IMG/VR virus record: IMGVR_UViG_3300036985_005109
Span: 1-23,519 of that record
Length of the DNA: 23,519 nucleotides
From: a virus
Reading direction: 5' to 3' (one strand)
Positions within the stretch are counted from its first letter, which is position 1; each line of letters begins with the position of its first letter. The notes below the pieces were generated by a model. It worked only from the letters and a program-made list of their open reading frames with translations, was not told the origin of the DNA and made no database searches. The position numbers and the translations under genes are program-made. Positions 13,401 to 19,822 of this stretch are shown in pieces.

Positions 13401-16400
13401 GCTGAGACATCCGAATGGCAAGTGGGAAATCACGCTGAGCGCGCAGAAAAAAGCCTGGGATCGGCGGTATCATCCTCCGAAGGATACGGAGGGGGAGCAG
13501 ATTCGAGCCCTCCGGAGCCTACTGAATCAGGACGTGGACTTGAAGGTGGCGCGGGTTTTGGAAATGAATCTCCCGGAGCTGGAAATGCAGATGAAGGGGA
13601 TGGGTATGCACCTTTCGCCCTAGCCCATGAAATTGAAATGCCGGCCGACCTGGTGGAGGCGCTTTTCGGGGACCTCGAGCTGAGTCTGGAGGCCGGAGCG
13701 CGCCGGGTGCGCGCCGACGGGGAGCCCACCCGGTATTTCTACCGGGCGGCGGACGGACACCCCGAGGATTTCGAGTGGGGCAGCACTTTCCGGGTGAGCG
13801 GGCAGACGGTGCGGGTCAAGGCTGCGATCGGTGACCTGGTGAAAGCCGAGCACGCTGGCCAGGTCTACCTGGTATCCCCGAAAGAATTTTCAACCTTGCT
13901 GTACTACCACGAGGACGGCTGGATCCAGATGGAGGAGGCCGCGGGCTCCGAGGCGTTTGAGAAATCCCTCGGGCAGGAAAGGGCCGGCCACAAGTACATC
14001 CGGCGAGTGCCGAAGCCGGGTGGCGGGTACACCTATTTTTACAGGGACAGCGCAATCGGGCGCGGGCCCACGGCGGGCGAGAGCGTCAAGGTCGGCGACC
14101 GGCACATCCACGTCAAAGCCGTGGACGAGGAGTCGGGCAAGGTCACCCTGCACGACGGCGAGCGTGACTTGGAGGTGGGGCACGAGGACTGGGGCAAGCT
14201 CCTCGCCGAGCACTACGGCGAGGCCTATTTTGCGAGCGCGGAGAAGCGGGCGAGGCAAGTGGTCCGGGCGGTGGCGAAGCACATCCCGGTAGAGGCCCTG
14301 GCCGGCCTCAAAGAGGGGACCGATACCGAGCGGCTGACCGAGCTGGAGACCCGGGTGCCCGAATTGCACGCGAAGCTGGCAGCGGCGTTCAAGCGGGCCG
14401 GCTTGTCCATGGTGCAGGCTAAAACCATCCTCGGGGACGTGCTGGCCAGGCGGGGGTGGCAGCCGGAAGCTCGAGCGGTGGTGATCGGGTCGGTAGTCTC
14501 CGAGGGCGGTATCCAGATCGCCAATGCCTACAAATCGGTCATGAAAGGTGCGGAAAACCTGGCCGGCGCGGGGGTGGTCGAGGCCCGGCACGCGCAAGCG
14601 GCGGTGGAGCTGATTCGGCCGCAACCCAAGGATCACACCGATAAGCTCGAGGCCGAGCTGACCCGACTCCAGGGGTTGATCCGGGCGGCGATGTCTGGAG
14701 GGGACAAGGCCCGGGTGGCGGGTATCCTGGCCCACACCATGGCGCTATCCTCGGAGGTGCTCCACCAGGCGCAGGCGATGGGCGTGGCGTACCCTGGAGC
14801 CCTGGGGGACAGCCTGGTGGGTGGAGCCCGAGAGGCGCTCCTCCAGGTGCCCGCGGTGGCTCCCAGGGCCAAGCCCACGACCGAGGGGGCCCAGACCCAG
14901 GTTTACGTGGCGGGGGAGGGTGGCAAACCCCAGGCGCTCCGGGCCCGGTATCGATTGGTGGACGCCGGGAAGCTCCGGGCGAGCCACGATCCGCTGAAAA
15001 ACTTCGCGGCAAACCCTGATTATCCAGCAGGGGTGCAAGAGCGCGCCTACCATCGGGACCTCGCCGAGCAGGCCAAGGTCCGGACCAATGCCCAGAAGCT
15101 CACGCCGGCATTTTTGGTCAACACGAATCCCGACGCCGTGAATGGGCCTCCGGTGGTGACCGAGGATGGGGTGGTGTTGGGCGGGAATTCCCGGACCATG
15201 AGCATGCAGCTCGCCTACCATGAGCATCCCGAGCGTGCGGCCGAGCTGCAAGCCTACCTCGCCGAGCATGCCCACGAGGTAGGGTTCAAGGCCGAGGATG
15301 TTGCAGCGATGCAACATCCGGTGCTGGTGCGGGTGCTCGAGGGCGGGGAGCGGAGCAAGGCCGAGCTACAGCTTTTGGTGAGGCAAGCGAATGAGTCTTT
15401 TACCCAAAGCATGGACCCCAGGACCATGCAGGTTGCGCTTGCCCGGAAGCTCGACGATCAGACCATGAAAAGCCTTATGTTAGGGATGGATAAGGATGAA
15501 ACCCTAAACGCTTTTCTAGGGTCGAAACGGGTCGATGGTTTCATCGCAAATTTGCGTCGGGTGGGTGTGATCGATGCCCGCAACGTCAACCAATTTCTAT
15601 CCCCCAAAACGGGCAAGCTGAACGAGGATGGCAAGACCCTGGTGGCCAGGATTCTGGTGGGCAAGGTGATCGATAACGCGGACCTCCTGGCCGAGACCGG
15701 GAGCAAGATCCTGGCCTCCATCGCGCAGTCGGTCCCGCATATGTCGCAGGCGGCTGGATTCGGGGCGGGCTATGACCTATCGGGCTCACTCCAGACGGCC
15801 ATGGGCGCGTTTAATCGACTTCAGGAAAGGGTTGAAGCTGGGAGCCTTAAGGGCTTGGATTCAAAGATTTCTGATCGGGAAATCGATTCGATCATGAATA
15901 ACGAATTCGCCGACATGTTTGGCACTCGACACCCGATCCTGGAAGACTCCCGCGCGCAAGAGATTCTGCGGGTGCTGATCAAAAAGCCAGGGCCCACCCA
16001 GATGTCAGGGGTATTTCAGGAATACGCGGCCCTGGCTGCGCAGAATCCAGAGGGCCAGGCGGTGCTCGGGGGCAAGGCCCGGACGCCGGAGGAGGTGTTT
16101 CATTTGTCGGTCGAGGCGGCCACCCGGAAGGGCTCGATCGAGAAATCCCTCGCCGGGGAGCTGGGCTTCTGGACGTTGGAAAAAGGTGGGCCCTTTATCG
16201 GACCTCGTGGCGGGAAATGGGCTGACCCAGAGCACACGATCGCATGGAAAGAACCCGAGGCAAAGCAGAGCAAACCGGCCGAGGGGCAGAAGCCCGAGGA
16301 GCCCATTGCGGTCAATTTCCATCCGGTCATGTTGCGGAATATGCACGAGCAGGTGACATGGAATTACCGGGTGGTGAAGCGGGAGGGTGGCCAGGTGAAA

Positions 16401-18404
16401 TTGTCCCGGCACGAGGGGCTTGATTATGGCCCTACGATGCCGGAGGAGTCGGTCAAGCATTTCCAGAATGACCTCGCCGGTAAAGTGGACCTCCCCCCCG
16501 CGGGTCGCCCGGAAATCGATGCAGTGACCTCCGGCAAGGCCGAATTTCTCGGGAAGGGCGACGATGGGTTGGTGTTTAAGGTCGGGGATCAGGTAGTGAA
16601 GGTGTCAACTACGGTACCCTACCAGCCAGAAAACCCCGGGCACCGGACGCCAGAGGCGGCGGCGGAAATGCTCCGAAAGCAAGTCGAGGTGGGAAATTTA
16701 CTTGCTGGCAAGGGTATCCCGGGGATTCAGCGATCGGAATACGTGCGGCATGGGGACAAGGGATTCCAGATCAAGCCATGGGTGGAGATCCCGAAGACCT
16801 TCACCCGGGAGCAGCTTGATAAAATCCAGGATACGGTGATCGGCGTCCATAAGGCGGGTTACGCGTTGCGGGATTCAGTGCAAGCGGGGCTCGACGCCAA
16901 GGGCGAGCCGGTGTTGTTCGACGTGGGCAAGGCTGGGCTCCAGGGGAAAGGCACGGGGATTTATAGCGATATTGAAAGCGACATGGATAGTTTGCGGAAA
17001 GTCTATCACGAGAGCGGGGAGGATTTTGTCCGTCGAGATGTGAATGAGGGCGAGCAGGCCTGGCAGCGGACTACTGCGCGTTTTCCAAAATTTTTTGCAG
17101 AAGGGAAATTCAAGATTGCTCGAAATAATCTGAAAATGGCGGTGGACAAGCGATTGCAGATTGCTCGAGCAACCCTAAAAGGGGAAGAGCTGAAAAGCGC
17201 CGAGAGCCGGATTGATTTTGAGCGGCTGGTGTACGAGGGGGATATCGAGGACGCGGAGAAAAAGGCTGCGGAAAATCCAGAGCTGAAAAAAGCCGGAGGT
17301 CCCTATATCGGGCCCAAAGGCGGAAAATGGGCAGACCCCCAGCATACCATTTCCTGGGAGCCGGAGAAGCCCAAAGAGGCCGAAGCACGCAAGTGGGAAA
17401 CGGTTAAAATTGTCGATACCCGCGATTATGATTGGGAGACGGGAAAGCCTATCCCGGGGACCGGGGCGGGGGCAACCTGTACGCGCTGCGAGCGCACCCA
17501 CGACGTGATCCACACCATGCGCCACCCGGAAACGGGGGAGCACCGGGAGGTGGGCAGCGGGTGTGGGCCGAAAATGGCCGGCGGGAAAGAAAACCTGGAT
17601 GATGCTTCTATCGATCGCGCCAAGACCGTGGCCAAAAAAGAAATGGCGGAGAAATTCGAGAGCCAGGCCCGGAAATGGCTGCATGCGGCAAGTAAGAAAA
17701 TAGATGAGGTGATCCAGGAAGGGCGAATCACGCATAAGCCTTTTTACGTGGGCCACACCCCGGTTGATCCGGATATGGTACGCAGTGAGTTTTCTAAAAA
17801 GAATTGGGATACCTATGCCCCCTTGGGGCAAATCCGGATCTACGAGGACCCAGAAAAAACTCATGAGGTGCTGGCTTCCCGGAGCCCCATGGATAAAGAA
17901 AACATGCTCACCCAGACGGTGCAGGGGGCTTATATTCATGGGATTGTCGATCAGGTTTTGCAGGAAATTGGGGTACCAGAAAAAACAAAATGGCCGGTTA
18001 AGCTCGGGCGTCCTTTTCGGAGCAAAGATCCGAGGGCCGCGCTTCGACAAATTATTTTTCATACTCTAGTGCACCGGTATTTTGCGGTAGGTGCCGGTTG
18101 GGGAAAGCCTGGGTACCGTTGGACTGAGGGTCATGCAGAGCCGAGTCTGACTATCACTAAAAAGAATCCTCGGGGCATTGATCTGGAAAAATACCCGATC
18201 CTGCAAAAATCCCTGGAGCCCGAAGCCGAGGACTTCGAAGACCCGACCCAGGAAATCCTGGAGCGGGAGGCGCTGGCCTACCGCCGGCTGAAAGCGGTGC
18301 TGGCTCGACTAGGGTATAGTGAGGCCGACTATGATATATCCGGTCCGCTGTACGGGCTGAGCGCAAATCAATTGCTGGAAGTCGCGCAACGGGGGAGGAA
18401 ATGA
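10428..18404 (+). CDS. giant polyvalent polyprotein: SNF2 helicase, DdrB/ParB-like, kinase-like and Zn domains, 2658 codons
   Basis: ATG 10428 has GGAGG at 10416-10420, seven bases upstream. Residues 1-105 hold four ΦxK-[SA] sites (MVEKS, ILEKA, DMQKS, ALEKA) and look like a leader. The order after it is: GGPYIGP repeat; SNF2-family ATPase with GLGKT 483-487, DESH 574-577 and RTHRPGQ 836-842; LDK934-S; a Gly/Ser-rich stretch of odd codon use (about 952-1070); FEK1179-S with HKYIRR repeat; DdrB/ParB-like domain with GGNSR near 1585; IEK1906-S and LEK1919-G with GGPFIGP repeat; kinase-like domain about 2030-2200; LKK2288-A with GGPYIGP repeat; a CTRC domain; LQK2594-S and a tail. Such domain mixtures are known from polyvalent proteins injected with phage DNA. 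The stop overlaps the methyltransferase start as ATGA. The frame may be an artificial or recent join of two genes (see 13282-13623). Confidence 0.85.
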   Translation: MKLRIEATPAEMVEKSEDLVRALSNRLAPFDPHLADILEKALPYPEPDLKYPVLQHLKEQTSKLYKEHIEAMLGEIGKVLEGGDMQKSEIGEDWGDLAMGEALEKAGGPYIGPRGGKWADPEHTISWKENDNPHPEGFVAPTERHPDAKVLEKLTEWGEQLYETQQMDPLEQDSSGFSYYDMEVWRSVRSSGNVTRMRNLLRKYRRQLLGSKVHAEVDHEDLAEWIKLGMTDQVQDKTAPVTILASYHPTYGSLNLKLGGWVARDKFDKFMEVAWKYKLKPGGNGVVYIHRRDLADFDPEAYSKEVAELGWVVTPPEGGWHTERPVNAPAPVPVAVTAEEIRDGIQAKRVYNKIAVIRGDDGIFRFYSPFSREFNAVMSNKSGRLTGIIRTDPVTWARETHQLDLVEEAIVKLQEVHPDWEIVTSGVKEAQLERDTTLADLQKPIPGVAEKLDPRFKLFPYQNECVRFLDQADGNALIGDEMGLGKTLETLAWAVKGNKRLLIVCPKVVRRQWLSEAQKFFPGHFRGTELVSADIKKKRVPDLAGMNIAVVNYESLDKFEPYLKGAGFDTIVIDESHRMKSPKAKVTKNLQKAAAGMKHRILLSGTAVKNKRDDLITQLELVAPGKFADTKVTQVYVVPGTDERIPVKTKSKLKNSTIGGLWQDMRGVYLARSKHKVLKDLPDKITTVARINVPDLPDFDPRWEGSEKFERMSQLRNQIAVGKVPATVEFIQNILENSHDKVLVFSESVECTRQIQAALGDDTAIFNYGGLSDKVREENKAEFQRQDANGDFVSPKRVFVTTRPSLAEGANMTAANAVVFNDLPWTAAAIRQAEDRTHRPGQKKSVNVYWVTAADNAFDSNVQSIIEKKYALAKKQNQGLQLTAEEVAWMEKPVKMGDLMAQLSGHDVAPGVPVVTSEEDEAAAEAAMDANLDKSFIFSTSGHDQLQKGAGYGRDDAAGGRGYLGGGDGGALPLDRGEVLRDFPGEAEKPFAETSEWQVGNHAERAEKSLGSAVSSSEGYGGGADSSPPEPTESGRGLEGGAGFGNESPGAGNADEGDGYAPFALAHEIEMPADLVEALFGDLELSLEAGARRVRADGEPTRYFYRAADGHPEDFEWGSTFRVSGQTVRVKAAIGDLVKAEHAGQVYLVSPKEFSTLLYYHEDGWIQMEEAAGSEAFEKSLGQERAGHKYIRRVPKPGGGYTYFYRDSAIGRGPTAGESVKVGDRHIHVKAVDEESGKVTLHDGERDLEVGHEDWGKLLAEHYGEAYFASAEKRARQVVRAVAKHIPVEALAGLKEGTDTERLTELETRVPELHAKLAAAFKRAGLSMVQAKTILGDVLARRGWQPEARAVVIGSVVSEGGIQIANAYKSVMKGAENLAGAGVVEARHAQAAVELIRPQPKDHTDKLEAELTRLQGLIRAAMSGGDKARVAGILAHTMALSSEVLHQAQAMGVAYPGALGDSLVGGAREALLQVPAVAPRAKPTTEGAQTQVYVAGEGGKPQALRARYRLVDAGKLRASHDPLKNFAANPDYPAGVQERAYHRDLAEQAKVRTNAQKLTPAFLVNTNPDAVNGPPVVTEDGVVLGGNSRTMSMQLAYHEHPERAAELQAYLAEHAHEVGFKAEDVAAMQHPVLVRVLEGGERSKAELQLLVRQANESFTQSMDPRTMQVALARKLDDQTMKSLMLGMDKDETLNAFLGSKRVDGFIANLRRVGVIDARNVNQFLSPKTGKLNEDGKTLVARILVGKVIDNADLLAETGSKILASIAQSVPHMSQAAGFGAGYDLSGSLQTAMGAFNRLQERVEAGSLKGLDSKISDREIDSIMNNEFADMFGTRHPILEDSRAQEILRVLIKKPGPTQMSGVFQEYAALAAQNPEGQAVLGGKARTPEEVFHLSVEAATRKGSIEKSLAGELGFWTLEKGGPFIGPRGGKWADPEHTIAWKEPEAKQSKPAEGQKPEEPIAVNFHPVMLRNMHEQVTWNYRVVKREGGQVKLSRHEGLDYGPTMPEESVKHFQNDLAGKVDLPPAGRPEIDAVTSGKAEFLGKGDDGLVFKVGDQVVKVSTTVPYQPENPGHRTPEAAAEMLRKQVEVGNLLAGKGIPGIQRSEYVRHGDKGFQIKPWVEIPKTFTREQLDKIQDTVIGVHKAGYALRDSVQAGLDAKGEPVLFDVGKAGLQGKGTGIYSDIESDMDSLRKVYHESGEDFVRRDVNEGEQAWQRTTARFPKFFAEGKFKIARNNLKMAVDKRLQIARATLKGEELKSAESRIDFERLVYEGDIEDAEKKAAENPELKKAGGPYIGPKGGKWADPQHTISWEPEKPKEAEARKWETVKIVDTRDYDWETGKPIPGTGAGATCTRCERTHDVIHTMRHPETGEHREVGSGCGPKMAGGKENLDDASIDRAKTVAKKEMAEKFESQARKWLHAASKKIDEVIQEGRITHKPFYVGHTPVDPDMVRSEFSKKNWDTYAPLGQIRIYEDPEKTHEVLASRSPMDKENMLTQTVQGAYIHGIVDQVLQEIGVPEKTKWPVKLGRPFRSKDPRAALRQIIFHTLVHRYFAVGAGWGKPGYRWTEGHAEPSLTITKKNPRGIDLEKYPILQKSLEPEAEDFEDPTQEILEREALAYRRLKAVLARLGYSEADYDISGPLYGLSANQLLEVAQRGRK
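10743..10814 (+). repeat. GGPYIGPxGGKWADP peptide repeat, copy B
   Basis: Residues 106-129 of the giant protein, directly after ALEK105 and before the helicase-bearing segment. The core is GGPYIGPRGGKWADPEH, ending SWKE. If cleavage after K105 occurs, this peptide becomes the N-terminus of the helicase fragment. Confidence 0.85.
10743..13229 (+). other. predicted mature segment: SNF2-family helicase/translocase
   Basis: Residues 106-934 of the giant protein, bounded by LEK105-A and LDK934-S. Residues about 245-340 and 375-440 each contain a beta-rich piece (LNLKLGGWVARDKFDKFM; IAVIRGDDGIFRFYSPFSREF) that recalls the HARP-like extensions before SMARCAL1-type SNF2 enzymes. The ATPase core has motif I GDEMGLGKT, motif II DESH (the SNF2 variant of DEAH), motif III LLSGTAVKN and motif VI RQAEDRTHRPGQ, all intact, so DNA-dependent ATPase activity is likely. 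SNF2 translocases occur in phage P1 DarB, an injected antirestriction protein. The segment limits depend on the proposed cleavage sites and are inference. Confidence 0.7.
13282..13623 (+). CDS. nested small gene in another frame, 113 aa hypothetical protein
   Basis: ATG 13282 opens a 113-codon frame, +1 relative to the giant frame, ending at TAG 13621-13623; AAAGGGG at 13268-13274 is a modest ribosome binding site. The product (EGDTWEEAMGELYLWIVEKY, then KWEITLSAQKKAWDRRYHPP, then a helical end) has ordinary protein composition, and its third codon positions are mostly G or C as in the neighbours. The giant frame across the same bases is Gly/Ser/Glu-rich with mostly A or T at third positions. 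I conclude that this frame is the one under selection here. No family is recognised. It could be a true overprinted gene, or a gene caught between two genes that were joined by loss of a stop. Confidence 0.6.
   Translation: MEETTLRVEGDTWEEAMGELYLWIVEKYSGIFQVKLKSPLLRHPNGKWEITLSAQKKAWDRRYHPPKDTEGEQIRALRSLLNQDVDLKVARVLEMNLPELEMQMKGMGMHLSP
13965..14042 (+). repeat. HKYxRR peptide repeat, copy 3
   Basis: Residues 1180-1205 of the giant protein, directly after FEK1179. The core is HKYIRRVPKPGGGYTYFY. It starts the segment that carries the DdrB/ParB-like domain, as copies 1 and 2 start segments of the LPD1 protein. Confidence 0.75.
13965..16145 (+). other. predicted mature segment: DdrB/ParB-like domain
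   Basis: Residues 1180-1906 of the giant protein, bounded by FEK1179-S and IEK1906-S. After the HKYIRR repeat comes a small beta piece (KVGDRHIHVKAVDEESGKVTL) and a long helical part. Residues about 1508-1600 match the ParB-superfamily domain of the P1 DdrB type: VDAGKLRASHDPLKNF, QKLTPAFLVNTNPDAVNGPP, then VVLGGNSRTMSMQLAY. The helical part to 1880 fits the rest of DdrB-like proteins. Such domains bind nucleotides or DNA in relatives, and P1 DdrB is an internal head protein encoded with DarA. Function in this phage is inferred. Confidence 0.65.
16185..16253 (+). repeat. GGPYIGPxGGKWADP peptide repeat, copy C
   Basis: Residues 1920-1942, directly after TLEK1919. The core reads GGPFIGPRGGKWADPEH, ending AWKE. 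It lacks the Ala that precedes the two glycines in the other copies, so the residue after the lysine is Gly here. Confidence 0.8.
16185..17291 (+). other. predicted mature segment: divergent protein-kinase-like domain
   Basis: Residues 1920-2288 of the giant protein. FLGKGDDGLVFKVGDQVVKV (2041-2059) has the shape of a kinase glycine loop with K2058 as the candidate ATP-contacting lysine. Later H2141-KAGYALRD2149 resembles the catalytic loop and LFD2165-VGKAG resembles the DFG region. The Asn normally found five residues after the catalytic Asp is a Gly, so activity is uncertain. Kinase-like domains in polyvalent proteins are known (the family I recall as Kinase-PolyVal). The part after 2200 is helical and basic. 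It could be an active kinase, a pseudokinase or an unrelated nucleotide-binding fold. Confidence 0.55.
17292..17363 (+). repeat. GGPYIGPxGGKWADP peptide repeat, copy D
   Basis: Residues 2289-2312, directly after LKK2288. The core is GGPYIGPKGGKWADPQH, ending SWEP. It opens the last large segment of the giant protein. Confidence 0.85.
17292..18209 (+). other. predicted mature segment: Cys-containing (zinc-binding-like) domain
   Basis: Residues 2289-2594. C2351-T-R-C2354 is followed by a beta stretch and GSGCG with C2379; H2358, H2362, H2366 or H2372 could supply a fourth ligand. The pattern CxRC...H...VGSGCGPK is one I associate with small domains in polyvalent proteins, of unknown role. The rest is helical, then HRYFAVGAGWGKPGYRW. 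Codon use here is less GC-rich than in the helicase part. The segment ends at ILQK2594-S, leaving a 64-residue acidic tail. Confidence 0.5.
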
Positions 18405-19822
18405 GCTTTCCTTTTTCGCTTCACCTCGGGGATTGCCGCGTGGTGCTCCGAGAATTTCAAGCGGATAGTCTGGATGCTTGCATTACCGATCCGCCCTATG
18501 AAATAGGGTTTATGTCTAAGGCTTGGGATAATGCCGGGGTATCTTTCCAGGCGGATACCTGGCAGGAGATTTATCGGGTCCTGAAGCCCGGGGCGCACTT
18601 GTTCGCTTTCGGCGGGACCAGGACCTATCACAGAATCGCTTGCGCGATCGAGGATGCCGGATTCGAGATACGGGATTGCATCCAATGGCTGTACGGGCAG
18701 GGCTTCCCCAAGAGCTTGGATATTGGCAAGGCGATCGACAAGGCCGCGGGGGCGGAGCGGGAAGTGGTAGGTCCTAAATTTTATGCTGGGCATGATGCCC
18801 GTAAAAAAGATCCTGGGGGGCAGACTATGGGGGAGGGTTGGCGGCGTCCTTGGCAGAATGATAGAGAAGCGATGCTGCGAAGGACGCATGAAACTGCCCC
18901 CGCCTCCGATGAAGCCAAAAAATGGGATGGCTGGGGCACGGCTTTGAAACCAGCCTATGAGCCCATCATTGTGGCCCGGAAGCCCTTGGTTGGTACGGTG
19001 GCGCAGAATATCTTGAAGCACGGGGTTGGTGGGCTCAACATCGACGGGTGCCGGATTACATATTTGGGAAAATCGGATCAGATAGAAGCTACTAGGAGCC
19101 AGCGTAAAACCAGTAGGTCGGGCGCGCTGGCGGGGGGTGACCGGGAAGATCACGAGAGAAAATCATTTACCCCTACCGCTTCACCGATAGGCCGCTGGCC
19201 AGCCAATATCCTCCTGGACGAGGAGGCGGCGGAAATGCTGGACGAGCAAACGGGTATTCTGAAAAGCGGAAAGTTAGATACCGCAAATAATTCAATTGCT
19301 ATTTTTGGGAGTATTACACGCGGTACAGGGAAGCGTTCTACAGTTTTAGAGGCTAATTCGGGAGGCGCTTCCCGGTTTTTCTACTGCGCCAAGGTATCCC
19401 CCGCGGAGCGTAATGCCGGGCTTGAGACGATGGACTGGGTGCTGGCGGGGGAGATGACCGGGCGACAGGAGGGGAGTGCTGGGCTGGAAAGCCCCCGGGC
19501 GGGCGCGGGGCGCTCCAGCGGTGGGCGTAATTTCCATCCTACGGTGAAGCCGGTCGCGCTCATGCGCTACCTGGTGCGGCTGGTGACTCCCCCAGGTGGG
19601 CGGGTGGTCGATCCTTTTCTGGGCTCGGGGTCAACGGGGATAGTGGTATTGATGGAGGGTGCGCAATTTATCGGGGTGGAACTTGATCCGGAGTATCTGA
19701 CAATCGCGCGGCGGAGAATTGTTCATGGGATTCGAAAGCCGATTTTGTCAGAAAACCAACCCGTATCTATGCAAAATAAGATTAAGCGGTATCCTGTACT
19801 GGAGGATCAAAAATGCTCTTGA
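18401..19822 (+). CDS. beta-class site-specific DNA methyltransferase (N6-adenine or N4-cytosine), 473 aa
   Basis: ATG 18401 overlaps the giant gene's stop as ATGA, behind GGGGGAGGA (18391-18399). Catalytic motif IV DPPY is at residues 30-33, near the N-terminus. The AdoMet-binding motif DPFLGSGST is at 404-412, after HPTVKP at 379-384, followed by GVELDPEYL. The order DPPY before FxGxG defines the beta class. DPPY is seen in both N6-adenine and N4-cytosine enzymes, so the base is open. The middle (ALKPAYEPIIVARKPL, GGLNIDGCRI, GRWPANILLD) is typical of phage enzymes and includes the target recognition part. No restriction endonuclease lies next to it, so protection of phage DNA is the likely role. 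Tight coupling to an SNF2 protein recalls P1 DarB, where helicase and methylase are one chain. Confidence 0.92.
   Translation: MSFPFSLHLGDCRVVLREFQADSLDACITDPPYEIGFMSKAWDNAGVSFQADTWQEIYRVLKPGAHLFAFGGTRTYHRIACAIEDAGFEIRDCIQWLYGQGFPKSLDIGKAIDKAAGAEREVVGPKFYAGHDARKKDPGGQTMGEGWRRPWQNDREAMLRRTHETAPASDEAKKWDGWGTALKPAYEPIIVARKPLVGTVAQNILKHGVGGLNIDGCRITYLGKSDQIEATRSQRKTSRSGALAGGDREDHERKSFTPTASPIGRWPANILLDEEAAEMLDEQTGILKSGKLDTANNSIAIFGSITRGTGKRSTVLEANSGGASRFFYCAKVSPAERNAGLETMDWVLAGEMTGRQEGSAGLESPRAGAGRSSGGRNFHPTVKPVALMRYLVRLVTPPGGRVVDPFLGSGSTGIVVLMEGAQFIGVELDPEYLTIARRRIVHGIRKPILSENQPVSMQNKIKRYPVLEDQKCS

Noticed and set aside
18401-19822. ΦxK-[SA] matches in the methyltransferase (FPKS, IGKA, IDKA, LGKS)
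   Set aside because: They fall inside the catalytic fold next to conserved segments, not at domain borders, and no junction peptide follows them. I treat them as chance background and as a warning about the specificity of the motif.
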